DNA from: Acinetobacter gyllenbergii CIP 110306 = MTCC 11365
Lineage (GTDB): Bacteria; Pseudomonadota; Gammaproteobacteria; Pseudomonadales; Moraxellaceae
Length of the DNA: 64,000 nucleotides
NCBI RefSeq assembly: GCF_000413855.1
Contig: NZ_ATGG01000009.1
Location: 1-64,000 of the forward strand
Direction of reading: 5' to 3'
The position numbers and the translations under genes are program-made. Under the pieces are notes generated by a model. The model was not told where the DNA came from. It searched no databases and saw only the letters and a program-made list of their open reading frames with translations. Of the stretch, positions 40,821 to 50,384 are shown one piece after another. Position 1 is the first letter of the stretch. Each line of letters begins with the position of its first letter.

Positions 40821-40832
40821 TATAATATTCAC

Positions 40833-41314
40833 GAAAGGATGAGCATAAGTTCTTCACAGCAGTTTAACAAAAAAAAGTAAAAAAAGAACTTTGGCTACAA
40901 TTTTTTTATTTTTGGCTGTCGGACAAAAAGCAAGTCTTTTTGTTCGAATGTTCAGCAAAAAAAATTAAAATATTTTTTTTAAAAACCAAGTCTTGACTTA
41001 TGTAACTAGTTGATTTCATTTTAATAAAATCATTGGTTAAAAAATGATCAATCTAATGGGAAGCCTTATTTTAAGATAAAAACAGTTTGTCAATAGCGAA
41101 GAAATCCACAAATTTATCCACAGCTTTTGTGGACAACTGTGGAAAAGTTTGAAATATAAGCAATCTAGGCCAATTTGACATTTTTTGATCAGAATTTTAC
41201 CAGTATGAAACTGAAATATGACGATTGAAAGAAATTGAAAAATTCTTTAGATGCGCATTTTTTCGGAATGAGATAAAATCTTGCGGTATTTTTGTTTATG
41301 AGTAAATCACGTCT
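40833..41314. promoter_or_regulatory. Very AT-rich 482-base intergenic region between divergent genes
   Basis: Promoter region of the lytic transglycosylase (minus) and ttcA (plus). The left part (40860-41060) is A/T homopolymer-rich; the right part holds a DnaA-box cluster (annotated separately). No ORF or RNA gene is recognised. Confidence 0.6.
41102..41146. promoter_or_regulatory. Cluster of DnaA-box-like sites
   Basis: A perfect TTATCCACA at 41114-41122, TTGTCCACA on the minus strand at 41136-41128, TTTTCCACA on the minus strand at 41146-41138, and a weaker AAATCCACA at 41102-41110, all within 45 bases next to AT-rich DNA. Confidence 0.6.
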
Positions 41315-42220
41315 ATGTACGCGCCAGTGGAGTCCAATCAAGGATTTAATTTCAAGCCAGAACTACCGACAAGTTCAGCGTATTATCGTCTATTGAAAAA
41401 GCTTCGTCGTCAGGTTGGGCATGCAATTCGTGATTACAACATGATCGAAGATGGCGATAAAGTCATGGTCTGCGTGTCTGGTGGTAAAGACAGCTATACC
41501 TTGCTCGATATCTTGTTGCAGTTTAAACGTATTGCACCGATCAATTTTGATATCGTTGCGGTGAATCTTGACCAGAAACAACCGGGATTCCCAGAAGATG
41601 TATTGCCACGTTATATGGAAGAAAACAATATTCCGTATTACATTCTGGAAAAAGACACCTATACCATTACCAAACGTTTAACCCCAGAAGGTAAAACCTA
41701 TTGCGCAGTGTGCTCACGCCTACGCCGTGGTTCGCTGTATGGCTTTGCACAAGAAATTGGTGCAACCAAAGTCGCGTTGGGTCATCACCGTGATGACATT
41801 ATGGCAACCTTCTTTTTGAATTTATTCCATGGTGGTAGCTTAAAGGCAATGCCGCCAAAATTACTTTCTTCAGATAAAAAGAATATTTTGATTCGTCCTT
41901 TGGCTTATGTCGAAGAAAAAGACATTATCAAATATGCTGAGTTACGCCAGTTCCCGATTATTCCGTGTAACTTATGTGGCTCACAAGAAAATCTACAGCG
42001 TGCCATTATTAATGATATGTTGCGTGAATGGGATAAACAGCATCCTAAGCGCTTACACAGTATTTTTGGTGCCTTACAGAATGTTTCTCCTTCGCAATTG
42101 GCGGATCGTGAGCTATTCGATTTTGAAGCATTGGATGGTCAACGTGAATTTGACATGAAAGATCCAGAAGAGCTGAAAAATCGTTTGGATGTGGTGAATC
42201 TGAGTTTTGCTGCTGAGTAA
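41315..42220 (+). CDS. ttcA: tRNA 2-thiocytidine (position 32) synthase TtcA
   Basis: 301 residues. PP-loop [13 protein letters not shown] activates the tRNA; the Fe-S cysteines are in [10 protein letters not shown] and CNLCGSQ. It thiolates C32 in certain tRNAs. A terminator follows. Confidence 0.97.
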   Translation: MYAPVESNQGFNFKPELPTSSAYYRLLKKLRRQVGHAIRDYNMIEDGDKVMVCVSGGKDSYTLLDILLQFKRIAPINFDIVAVNLDQKQPGFPEDVLPRYMEENNIPYYILEKDTYTITKRLTPEGKTYCAVCSRLRRGSLYGFAQEIGATKVALGHHRDDIMATFFLNLFHGGSLKAMPPKLLSSDKKNILIRPLAYVEEKDIIKYAELRQFPIIPCNLCGSQENLQRAIINDMLREWDKQHPKRLHSIFGALQNVSPSQLADRELFDFEALDGQREFDMKDPEELKNRLDVVNLSFAAE

Positions 42221-42235
42221 AGTGTAAAACTTTTT

Positions 42236-42267
42236 TAAAAGGTACTGCTTAAGTACCTTTTTTTTAT
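42236..42267 (+). terminator. Terminator after ttcA
   Basis: AAAAGGTAC-TGCTTAA-GTACCTTTTTTTT. Confidence 0.9.
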
Positions 42268-42416
42268 AAAAAATTTAAAAATTGAATCACGCGTACAAAA
42301 AATCATAGCCTAAATTAAAAATTACATGCTATAACAGGGCACAAGCAAATTGCTTCATGAGATGTCGTCTGGATAGATGGCACAAGAAATTGAACAAATA
42401 CATTTGAGGAATAATC

Positions 42417-42800
42417 ATGGCTGCATTTTTAACTGATGATTGGTTTGCAACTGTTGAAAAACTGACTGCTGAAGCTGGTGATTTAAATTTACCACCAGCA
42501 CTTGCGAATTTAGCGATTAACTTGGTTGTAACAGATGCAGCAGGTAATACTGAATTGGCTTTAGATGCAGGTAAAATCCAAAAAGGTTTATCTTCAAATG
42601 CGAAAACAACTTTGAACATGGATGCTGAAACTTTACGTAAAGTATTCTTGGAATTTGACATGGCTGCTGCAATGCAAGCATTCATGACAGGTAAAATCAA
42701 AGTACAAGGCGATATGTCACAACTTATGGCTTTACAAACAGCGAAGCCAAGCCAAGAACAAAAAGATTTATTTAAGAAAGTACTTGAGCAAACAGCTTAA
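42417..42800 (+). CDS. SCP2 sterol-binding-domain protein
   Basis: 127 residues: LNLPPALANLAINLVVTDAAGN, then TTLNMDAETLRKVFLEFDMAAAMQAFMTGKIKVQGDMSQLMALQ in outline, a single SCP2 lipid-binding domain. Cytosolic lipid or acyl-CoA binding is inferred from the fold. Monocistronic with its own terminator. Confidence 0.88.
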   Translation: MAAFLTDDWFATVEKLTAEAGDLNLPPALANLAINLVVTDAAGNTELALDAGKIQKGLSSNAKTTLNMDAETLRKVFLEFDMAAAMQAFMTGKIKVQGDMSQLMALQTAKPSQEQKDLFKKVLEQTA

Positions 42801-42812
42801 TTACTGTTGGCA

Positions 42813-42850
42813 TAAAAAAAAAGCTTACCCAGTGGTAAGCTTTTTTTTAT
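42813..42850. terminator. Bidirectional terminator
   Basis: AAAAAAAAAGCTTACC-CAGT-GGTAAGCTTTTTTTT between two convergent genes. Confidence 0.93.
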
Positions 42851-42856
42851 CTCTAT

Positions 42857-43966
42857 TTAGACATCAATACGGCTATTGGTTTTGAGGTGTTCTAAATAAG
42901 TACGGATACGCGTTACATATTGTACCGCTTGCTTATAGCGACCATTTCGCGCTTGGTTGCGTTGTAAATAGTCATATAAGTTGACCCATTGATTCGGGTC
43001 TTTGCCTTGTGCACGAATACGTTTTTGAATCTGGCTGACTGCGCCAGGTCCCATATTATAAGCCACTAAGGCGTACCAGTTACGATCTGGATAAGGTACA
43101 TTGCCAAATTGATCTAGCATCAGATCAAAATATTTCGCACCGCCTTGAATACTTTGCAGAGGATCTGAGCGGTTGCTCACACCCATTGCCTTGGCTGTAC
43201 TATTAGTCAACATCATTAAACCACGGACACCAGTGGGAGAAACTGAGCTGGGTTTAAGATAAGACTCTTGATAGCCAATTGCTGCGAGTAAGTGCCAATC
43301 TAAATTGTATTTAGACGCGCTTTGTTTAAAGCTGGCCTTATAAATCGGTAAGCGTTGTTTCAAATCTCTTTGAATGGTTGACCACGACTCTGGTTTAACC
43401 ACATTGCGGTTATAGAACGAGGCCAATTGCTGGGTCATACCCGATTGCTTACTTTGACAGATAAAACCACTTGCGGTCAGGGTGAGCGGATCATCAGCTT
43501 GTTTGAATACCCAGTTTAACTGAGGATTTAAACCATTTTTGCTCAAACTTGCTTGGTCACCACAACTTGCTGAAAATGAAACCAGTTGTTTACTTTCAAT
43601 TGCAGCCAGATTCGCTGTGGTCATCGCGATATTCGCTTTACCTTGAGCAACCCATTTCAATGCCGTGGCATTGTCGGGAACCGTTTTAAAATCGAGCTTT
43701 ACATTTAAACTTTGTGCGTATTTACGCGCTAAATCGTAACCAAAACCATGTAGGAATTCACCTTCTTTAAACACTGTTGTTGGGGTTTCAACCGCAACCA
43801 CTGTTAAAATATTGGTGTTCACAATCGTGTTGTATTGATGTGATTTTTCAGCATTCAAGCTATTGAAAGGAAGGATGGCTACTCCTAAGGCTAAAGCTTG
43901 AAAAGGTCGTTTGGAAGATAAAGAGTTAAGGCTAGGCCTCGACCCAGAACTTGAATTACTGTGCAT
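42857..43966 (-). CDS. MltF-like lytic transglycosylase
   Basis: 369 residues: export signal, an SBP_bac_3-like domain (LTVVAVETPTTVFKEGEFLHGFGYDLARKYAQSL in outline), then an SLT domain with catalytic Glu in AIGYQESYLKP, GVRGLMML and VAYNMGPGAV. The order matches MltF. It cuts peptidoglycan, and the ligand-binding domain may control it. The signal looks more like a cleaved peptide than a lipobox. Confidence 0.88.
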   Translation of the reverse strand: MHSNSSSGSRPSLNSLSSKRPFQALALGVAILPFNSLNAEKSHQYNTIVNTNILTVVAVETPTTVFKEGEFLHGFGYDLARKYAQSLNVKLDFKTVPDNATALKWVAQGKANIAMTTANLAAIESKQLVSFSASCGDQASLSKNGLNPQLNWVFKQADDPLTLTASGFICQSKQSGMTQQLASFYNRNVVKPESWSTIQRDLKQRLPIYKASFKQSASKYNLDWHLLAAIGYQESYLKPSSVSPTGVRGLMMLTNSTAKAMGVSNRSDPLQSIQGGAKYFDLMLDQFGNVPYPDRNWYALVAYNMGPGAVSQIQKRIRAQGKDPNQWVNLYDYLQRNQARNGRYKQAVQYVTRIRTYLEHLKTNSRIDV

Positions 43967-44339
43967 GTTGTCTCCGCTACAGATAATTTATGCCCAAAAA
44001 GTTCAGCAAAACACTGCCTTAACTTTTAAAAGTTGATAAATTCAATAAGGGGTGGGCAAATCATGAACGTCATTCAAAATGACATTGATTAAAGGGAAAA
44101 ATGATGCAAATGTTTCACAACATTTACAAAGTGTATAAAAAATAAACAAAAACAAACTTAGGGGCGCATATTAAGCGGCAAAACTAAGAATGTCAAATTT
44201 TGCACAATAAAAAACTGAGAGTTGCATCACAAACCTATGATTTGGAAAAGAATAAAATTTATACACTTTAGTGGTGGCGAAATAAGGAATACAATGCAAA
44301 AACTTGTAAATGGACTGTTGTATTAACGTATTTGGGCTT
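43967..44339. promoter_or_regulatory. 373-base intergenic region between divergent mltF-like gene and greB
   Basis: AT-rich, must hold both promoters; I see no ORF, RNA gene or clear operator in it. Confidence 0.5.
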
Positions 44340-44828
44340 ATGAAATCGAATTTAATTACGCGTACTGGACATGATTTATTGGTCGCCGAGCTCAAAAAGC
44401 TTTGGCATGATGAACGTCCTGAGATCACCAAGAAAGTGAATTGGGCCGCTAGCCTTGGAGATCGATCTGAAAATGCAGATTATCAATATAATAAACAAAT
44501 ACTTAGAAAGATTGATCGTCGGGTCCGTTACTTAGGAAAGCGTTTAGAAGAATTAAAAATTGTTGACTATGTACCTGAGCAGGAGGGGAAAGTCTACTTT
44601 GGTGCTTGGGTTGAAATTGAAAATGATGCAGGGGAGCAAAAAAAATTGCGTTTGGTGGGGGTCGATGAAATTTACGATCATCACCCGCAACATATTTCGA
44701 TTGAGTCACCAATGGCCCGTGCTTTACTGGGGAAACAAGTGGATGATGAAGTAGAAGTACATACACCCTTGGGAAAAAAACTGTGGTATATCAATTCCAT
44801 TCGCTATGAAAAACCTGAAAATGCTTAA
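44340..44828 (+). CDS. greB: Transcription cleavage factor GreB
   Basis: About 162 residues from the ATG at 44340 (MKSNLITRTGHDLLVAEL). The coiled-coil tip GDRSENADYQYNKQILRKIDRR shows the GreB form, with Arg/Ser replacing the GreA tip. The FKBP-like half follows. It rescues long backtracked transcripts; it is the second Gre factor in the window. Confidence 0.95.
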   Translation: MKSNLITRTGHDLLVAELKKLWHDERPEITKKVNWAASLGDRSENADYQYNKQILRKIDRRVRYLGKRLEELKIVDYVPEQEGKVYFGAWVEIENDAGEQKKLRLVGVDEIYDHHPQHISIESPMARALLGKQVDDEVEVHTPLGKKLWYINSIRYEKPENA

Positions 44829-44885
44829 AATTACAGGATGTTGATTTTATTTTGAGCGGTTGATGCATTATTTTGAATAAAAGAT

Positions 44886-44914
44886 TTGCCAAGTTGAACT
44901 TTTATTTATATGAT
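44886..44914 (+). promoter_or_regulatory. Promoter of tRNA-Ser
   Basis: TTGCCA, a 17-base spacer and TATGAT (44909-44914), ten bases before the tRNA. Confidence 0.75.
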
Positions 44915-44924
44915 AGCCGCCATT

Positions 44925-45014
44925 GGAAGCGTGGCAGAGCGGTTTAATGCACCGGTCTTGAAAACCGACGAGGGTGTGAGTCCTCCGTGAGTTCGAATCT
45001 CACCGCTTCCGCCA
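44925..45014 (+). tRNA. tRNA-Ser (anticodon UGA)
   Basis: 90 bases with CCA encoded. Acceptor GGAAGCG/CGCTTCC, long variable arm (GAGGGTGTGAGTCCTC), TTCGAAT T-loop and anticodon TGA at 44959-44961. The anticodon stem has a C-A mismatch at its outer pair. The 3' end is the integration site of the following island. Confidence 0.97.
44989..45014 (+). other. Island attachment site (attL) in the tRNA-Ser 3' end
   Basis: The T-arm and acceptor 3' end (GTTCGAATCTCACCGCTTCC) abut a P4-type integrase gene pointing away from the tRNA. The other copy was not found up to 64000. Confidence 0.6.
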
Positions 45015-45133
45015 AATTCAAGTTTCTGACACTGTTTAACACGATATAAGTTTATGATTTATAAGGTTAAAGTTGGAGATTTACAATATAACAAGCCGTG
45101 ACGCACTACGCCAATCGGTAGTTATAAAGTAGT

Positions 45134-45172
45134 AAAAAATGCAGTAAGATTATTTCTTACTGCATTTTTTTA
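45134..45172 (+). terminator. Terminator between tRNA-Ser and the integrase
   Basis: ATGCAGTAAGA-TTAT-TTCTTACTGCAT followed by T7; it ends the tRNA transcript. Confidence 0.85.
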
Positions 45173-45182
45173 TGTCTGAATT

Positions 45183-46403
45183 ATGGCAACTCGTGGAATA
45201 AACAAGCTTAGTGCTTTACAGGTTAAAAAAGCTAAACCTGATCCTGATAAGATGTATAAACTGTCAGATGGTGGAAACCTTTATCTGCGTATAGACCAGA
45301 GTGGTAGCAAGTATTGGATCTTCAATTACACACGTCCGTTCCTAGGCAAGCGTAACGATTTATCTTTAGGTACTTACCCAGAAGTTTCGTTAGACGACGC
45401 TCGTACTATTCGTGATGAATATAAGAAACTCATCAAGCAGGGTATTGATCCAGCAATGGAGCGGATTGAAACCAAGTCTCAGAAACAGAAAGAAGCAGAA
45501 AACACCTTTCGTATCGTCGCTGAAGCATGGCTGTATAAACGTGAGCTAGAGCAAAAACAAGATGAAGAGACGATCCGTCGTTTAAAGCATGATGTCTATC
45601 CATACGTTGGTGATTTAACCTTTCCACAGCTTACCTTAGAAATTCTTGAGATTAAGGTCTTTAAGCGCATTATTGAGCGTGGAGCTTTGTCTGTTGCCAA
45701 GCGCCTTAAATCAGACCTCAACCAAATCTTTAAATCTGCGCGTAAAAAAAAGCTCATCCAATATAATCCGATTGAAGATATTGAATTACCAAAACCACAG
45801 AGTGGAAATTTTGCAGCTGTGACAGAAGAGCAAGACCTAGCCCCAATGCTGAATAAAATTTGGAATTACTCTAAGCTTTATACACGTTGTTTGCTGACCA
45901 CACAGGTAGCATTAAAAATCTCGGTCCTGACTTTTCAGCGACCTGGGGAGATTCGCAAGCTGAAAAAGGATTATTTCTATCGTGAGGAACGCTGCTTTAA
46001 ATTTACAGCCAGTAAAACCAAGCAACTTCATATTGTGCCTCTGTCAGATCAAGCTTTTAACTTGATTGAGTCAATTATTGATCTGCATCCATACAGCGAA
46101 TACATTTTCGTAGGGCGGGATGGTAAAACCTTTATTTCTGACAATACCATTAACTCCGCTTTAAAACGCTTGGGCTATGGTGGTGAACAGACAGCACATG
46201 GCTTTAGGGCAACTGCACGTACCATGCTGGATGAAATTCTGGAGCAGCGTGTGGACTTTATTGAGCACCAGTTAGCCCATAAAGTAAAAGACAATAATGG
46301 TACAGCCTACAACCGAACTAAGTTTCTGAATAATCGTAGGGAGATGATGCAGGAATGGGCTAACTATTTGGAATCATTGCTTGAATATAGTGAACTGAAG
46401 TGA
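45183..46403 (+). CDS. P4-family tyrosine recombinase (island integrase)
   Basis: 406 residues. The N-terminal DUF4102 arm-binding domain (LSDGGNLYLRIDQSGSKYW, LSLGTYPEVSLDDAR) precedes the catalytic domain. The Arg in QRPGEIRKL (~251), the His/Arg of HGFRATARTML (~338), His in EHQLAHK (~363) and Tyr in GTAYNRTKF (~374) form the active site. It drives site-specific integration into the tRNA-Ser gene next door. It starts the island. Confidence 0.96.
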   Translation: MATRGINKLSALQVKKAKPDPDKMYKLSDGGNLYLRIDQSGSKYWIFNYTRPFLGKRNDLSLGTYPEVSLDDARTIRDEYKKLIKQGIDPAMERIETKSQKQKEAENTFRIVAEAWLYKRELEQKQDEETIRRLKHDVYPYVGDLTFPQLTLEILEIKVFKRIIERGALSVAKRLKSDLNQIFKSARKKKLIQYNPIEDIELPKPQSGNFAAVTEEQDLAPMLNKIWNYSKLYTRCLLTTQVALKISVLTFQRPGEIRKLKKDYFYREERCFKFTASKTKQLHIVPLSDQAFNLIESIIDLHPYSEYIFVGRDGKTFISDNTINSALKRLGYGGEQTAHGFRATARTMLDEILEQRVDFIEHQLAHKVKDNNGTAYNRTKFLNNRREMMQEWANYLESLLEYSELK

Positions 46404-46591
46404 GAAGAATGCTGATCTTGTAATTAAATTGCTAGGAAAAAATATTAAAGACAAGTCTAAGAGAAGCCAATTTTTTTCAAATTGGCTCTGTTTATTTTAA
46501 AGAAATGAGGTGTTTATGCATAAGTAATTAATTTTATATAATGACCATTGTCTTAAATAGCAGTTGTAATGAGTGCTGAGTGAGTAATTTT

Positions 46592-47337
46592 TTAAGCTAT
46601 CTCTTCACAAGAGGATAAAAGACATTTTGCATATGCATATGCTCTAACTTTTACCCATGTTTCATTTATCATGAAACACTAAATTAATAGAAAAATAACG
46701 TGTAGGATGATTAGAACATAGTATTCAGATGGTAATAAGCTTAGAGAGTTTATATCAACATATTTATCTTTGAATTTAACAAAGATTATTGAAAGACTTA
46801 TTAGTAAGGAGGCTAAGATAATTACTATAGCTGTGGTTTTAAAAGCTAATAGATTTCTGCTAAATCCACAATTCATATTTTCTTTAAGAATTAAAGGATA
46901 TTTTTTACTATCTCTTGTTTTTTCTTTTAGGTAGTTAATTGCTGAAATATAGTATTGATCAGCATTAGCAGGATTAGACCTTTCAGCTCTTTCAGTAACA
47001 TTTTTAAAATTTGATACTAGGGAAACTAGCTTTTCTCTATATCTTTGTTTTGTAAATTTATCAAGCTCATTGTTTGAATGGCGTAAAATAAGAGTTGTAG
47101 GGGCACCACCCCATTTAGTAAATAATGTCTGTTGAATTAAATTTCCTTTTGATGACATTTGGTTGGAAAAAAATTAACTACTCCACAAGTCAATAAGATT
47201 GTTAACAGAGAGCCTAATAGTGTTCTAAGTGGTTCAAACAGTATATATGCCGTTAATATAATTGGTAACACAATAAAGAGTGCAGGTCTTACTCGTGCAG
47301 AAAGTGAGTATTGATCAAAATAGTCGGATAGTTTCAC
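46592..47337 (-). pseudogene. Degenerate copy of a three-to-four-span membrane protein (paralogue of 60932-61687)
   Basis: The N-terminal part (47337-47137) begins MKLSDYFDQYSLSARVRPAL and has two membrane spans. At a T7 run (plus-strand A7 at 47167-47173) the frame is lost; one more T would restore VNFFSNQMSSKGNLIQ and continue to TKWGGAPTTLILRHS. The second part runs to a TAG at 46681-46679 and then continues in frame for 28 more codons (INETWVKVRAYAYAKCLLSS) to a TAA at 46594-46592. The intact paralogue has Trp where this copy has TAG. Two lesions argue for a pseudogene rather than one sequencing error. It is divergent from the MBL-fold gene, and their start regions are 271 bases apart. 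Confidence 0.75.
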
Positions 47338-47608
47338 TATATTTTCTCATTCTATAAAGTATATGTAGTTTCGGTAGGATGCAGGTTTTTTAGTATTAGG
47401 CGTTTAGATACTCCTATACAGGAATTCTAAAGACTTACTCTCGCACTCCCAAGGTTATCAGTAAAATTTATAGCTAACTTCAGGGATGGAGAAATTCAAA
47501 AAAGTCCAACAACGCATAACTTACTAACTAAAAGAAATCATTAAATTTTAATTGAAATATAAAAAATAGCTACCACTTACTATACAAGAATGGTTTTGGG
47601 GTTTTAAG

Positions 47609-48709
47609 TTGATTACAAGTTATGAGATAGAGTTTTTGCCTGTTGGAAATGGGGAAAAAAGTGGAGATTGCATACTTTTTCATTACGTTGAAGATAATGT
47701 AGAAAAAATCATTGCCTATGATGGTGGAACTCAAACATCTGGCAAAGCTATGGTTGAACATATTAAAAAATACTATGGTATGGATAAGATTGACTATCTT
47801 ATCAATTCACATCCTGACGGTGATCATGTTTCTGGATTAACATATGTGCTGGAAAATATGAAAGTTGGTGAAGTTTGGATCCATCAACCGTGGAAATATA
47901 GTGCAGAGATTCTAGATCTATTTCATGATGGACGTATGACTGCAAATAGTCTTAGTGAACGTATGAAAACTAAATTGAGACTTGCACATCGTGTGTATGA
48001 ACTAGCTATACAGCAATCTATTCCAGTGTATGAACCTTATGCAGGCGCACAAATTGGACCATTTACAGTTCTGTCTCCTGATGAAGATTGGTACAAAAAT
48101 ACATTAGTACCAGACTTTTCAAAAACTCCACCAAAAGCAAAAATGGTTTTTGAAAATATTATGGATGGCTTAGAAAATCTTGTTGAAACAGTTGCGAAGC
48201 TACTAGAGGAATCATGGACTGATGAGAATCTTCCTAATAACGTTCAAACTTCAGCAGAAAATAATAGTAGTGTAGTGCTATATGCAAATTTATTAGGACG
48301 CGGATTCGTACTTACTGGTGATAGTGGTGTCGAAGCTATTGATAGAGCTTGTATTTTTGCTGAACAAAACAATTTAAGACTGAAAGAGGATTTAAAGTTT
48401 GTTCAAGTACCACATCACGGTAGTCGGAGAAATGTATCTACTACTGTACTAAACCGTTTATTAGGTGAGCCGATCAATTTTGATGCGCATAATCTTATTT
48501 TAAATAAGACGGCATTTGTATCAGCATCCCAATCCTCTAAAAAGCATCCAAGAGATCGTGTTGTGAATGCTTTTATGCGTAGAGGGTTTAAAGTTATTGC
48601 AACTAAAGGAAGTACAAAACGACATTATAATGGAATGCCTGAACGAGCTGGCTGGGGTTCAGTAACCCCATTAGAGTTTTCCTATGAAGTAGATGATACT
48701 GATAATTAA
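47609..48709 (+). CDS. ComEC-like metallo-beta-lactamase-fold hydrolase
   Basis: 366 residues from a TTG start that fits the domain edge (SYEIEFLPVGNG). Metal site NSHPDGDHVSG (~67-75), GRGFVLTGDSG and VPHHGSRRN (~268-275) are the MBL motifs of the ComEC/Rec2-like hydrolase branch, which act on nucleic acids or phosphodiesters. No membrane or signal sequence. It is divergent from the degenerate membrane gene, suggesting a two-gene module. A defence role is speculation from the context. Confidence 0.85.
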   Translation: MITSYEIEFLPVGNGEKSGDCILFHYVEDNVEKIIAYDGGTQTSGKAMVEHIKKYYGMDKIDYLINSHPDGDHVSGLTYVLENMKVGEVWIHQPWKYSAEILDLFHDGRMTANSLSERMKTKLRLAHRVYELAIQQSIPVYEPYAGAQIGPFTVLSPDEDWYKNTLVPDFSKTPPKAKMVFENIMDGLENLVETVAKLLEESWTDENLPNNVQTSAENNSSVVLYANLLGRGFVLTGDSGVEAIDRACIFAEQNNLRLKEDLKFVQVPHHGSRRNVSTTVLNRLLGEPINFDAHNLILNKTAFVSASQSSKKHPRDRVVNAFMRRGFKVIATKGSTKRHYNGMPERAGWGSVTPLEFSYEVDDTDN

Positions 48710-48765
48710 GTTTTCTAAAATTAACTACAACAAAGCTTATGCAAAATCTCATGATTTAATTCGCG

Positions 48766-48801
48766 ATAAAAAAACAGCCTGTCTATGACAGGCAGTTTTT
48801 T
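48766..48801. terminator. Bidirectional terminator between the MBL gene and alpA
   Basis: AAAAAAACAGCCTGTC-TATG-ACAGGCAGTTTTTTA. Confidence 0.88.
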
Positions 48802-48808
48802 ATACTGC

Positions 48809-49066
48809 TTAATTATTTTTCTGCTCAAGCCACTCATGGATCTGGCTTTCAGTCCAAGTCGGCATACTTGAGGTCAGGTATGTCGGTGCGGGAAAGTCTC
48901 CTCGACGTACCATCTTCCAAAAAGTAGATTCTGCAATATTTAACAAACCTTTGCTGGCAGACTTATTTGAGAGTCTTCTTCTGCGGCCACCACGATCCAC
49001 ATAGTCCTTTGCGGGACGTTCAGGATAGTTGACCAAATCTCTAACACGATAACGATGCTCTAGCAT
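48809..49066 (-). CDS. alpA: AlpA/excisionase-type DNA-binding regulator
   Basis: 85 residues. The C-terminal ~50 residues (GLLNIAESTFWKMVRRGDFPAP ... WTESQIHEWLEQ in outline) are the AlpA winged-helix; the N-terminal part is Arg-rich. In CP4-type islands AlpA activates the integrase or excision. It is divergent from the 299-residue gene, so it may control that operon. Confidence 0.88.
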   Translation of the reverse strand: MLEHRYRVRDLVNYPERPAKDYVDRGGRRRRLSNKSASKGLLNIAESTFWKMVRRGDFPAPTYLTSSMPTWTESQIHEWLEQKNN

Positions 49067-49259
49067 GGTATATGATTCCAGTAATAAATTGACATTTAAG
49101 TTATGAATCTAATTGGCTAGATCCTTTCTAACTTGCTATGCCACAATCATATCGATCCATGTCCATGATTTTAATAATTCTAGTTAAGTAAAGATTTACT
49201 ATACTATAGTGATATAAAACGTATCTGATAAATAACAGAATAATTGAGGTGGAAGTTTT

Positions 49260-50159
49260 ATGGCTTATGTAGATCAAAATGAATTATTTGTATTTGTTTT
49301 TGAGGTATGCCAAGGGTTTCTTAACTACTGTACGAAAGCTACATATGAGCATGATATCGAAGCACCCGATAGGGATGATTTGGGGCTAGCTTATTTGCAA
49401 GAGATTCAGAGGAATTTTAAGGAAGAGGAGTTACAACAAATTGTTGAACTCATGGAGCAGCCTATTATTGTTAAAAGATATAATAAAACGTATTCAAGTC
49501 ATGACTTTTTAGAAGTTTTAAGTCTCATCTTTGAGCTGATAGAACAATTTGATGAGCTCTCAGATAAAGAGATAAAAAAAGCGTATAAAGAAATAATTAT
49601 TCAGTATGCTGAGATGGATGTAGATATTCTTTTTAGCAAGAAAATTCATACTAGAATAAGAGGAGTGCGTGGAGCAAATAAACGGTATCAAAAGAACCTA
49701 TATAAAAAGCATCAAGTGATTTTTGACTTTATGCTGAATAAAGCTCAAGCCCAAGGCAAATGGGATAATCTGAATACAGCTGTAGACAGTGTCTTACCAG
49801 AATTAGACCTTGTACTTAAGCAATTTGATAAAAAGTGGATAGAAACCCAATTAGAAGAAAAAATGAAAACTCTAGAAGAGCTTCAGCAAGAGTTCAAACA
49901 ATTTAAAGTAAATCCGCCAAGCTACAAACTAGGTTCAGGCTTAATCATAACTGCAACTCGAGAGCAGACCTATATCAATAAAATTAGACAACTTAGAGTT
50001 ACATGCCGAGAGCTTCAAAACGCCTTGCAGATTGATGACCCATCAATTTTGCTGAAGAAGCAGCTTCCATTTAATACAGCTTATCAGCCTGAAGTGATCA
50101 AAAATTTATTACGTAAACAACCTGACTTTCTCACTCAAATATTAGACATGCCAAAGTAA
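49260..50159 (+). CDS. Unrecognised 299-residue island protein
   Basis: Start supported by GGTGGAAG. Strongly helical, charged, no signal or membrane span; a coiled-coil-like stretch (QLEEKMKTLEELQQEFKQF) near residue 200 is followed by a basic C-terminal helix bundle. I do not recognise a family. Located between AlpA and a large island protein, the typical position of satellite/CP4-type accessory genes. Codon use is AT-rich, like the rest of the island. Confidence 0.65.
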   Translation: MAYVDQNELFVFVFEVCQGFLNYCTKATYEHDIEAPDRDDLGLAYLQEIQRNFKEEELQQIVELMEQPIIVKRYNKTYSSHDFLEVLSLIFELIEQFDELSDKEIKKAYKEIIIQYAEMDVDILFSKKIHTRIRGVRGANKRYQKNLYKKHQVIFDFMLNKAQAQGKWDNLNTAVDSVLPELDLVLKQFDKKWIETQLEEKMKTLEELQQEFKQFKVNPPSYKLGSGLIITATREQTYINKIRQLRVTCRELQNALQIDDPSILLKKQLPFNTAYQPEVIKNLLRKQPDFLTQILDMPK

Positions 50160-50384
50160 TCTTGGCCTAAATACATTAGAAAACTGCAAACGGAAGTGAG
50201 GAGTTTAATAGCAGGGGGCTGCACATTTTTGTACAGATTTTTTTGATTAGGACTAGATAGGGCTCTGTTATTTTAGTTAAAACTCGTGTGATTCTATTTG
50301 AAAATAACTGTGATTAATAGGAAGTTGTAATGTAGTATTAAATTAAATTAGCCTTTGCTATGAAAGCATTTGAATAGGATTTAT

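Noticed and set aside
41102..41146. Chromosomal oriC
   Set aside because: DnaA boxes are present, but dnaA, dnaN, recF and rpmH are not nearby and boxes are few.
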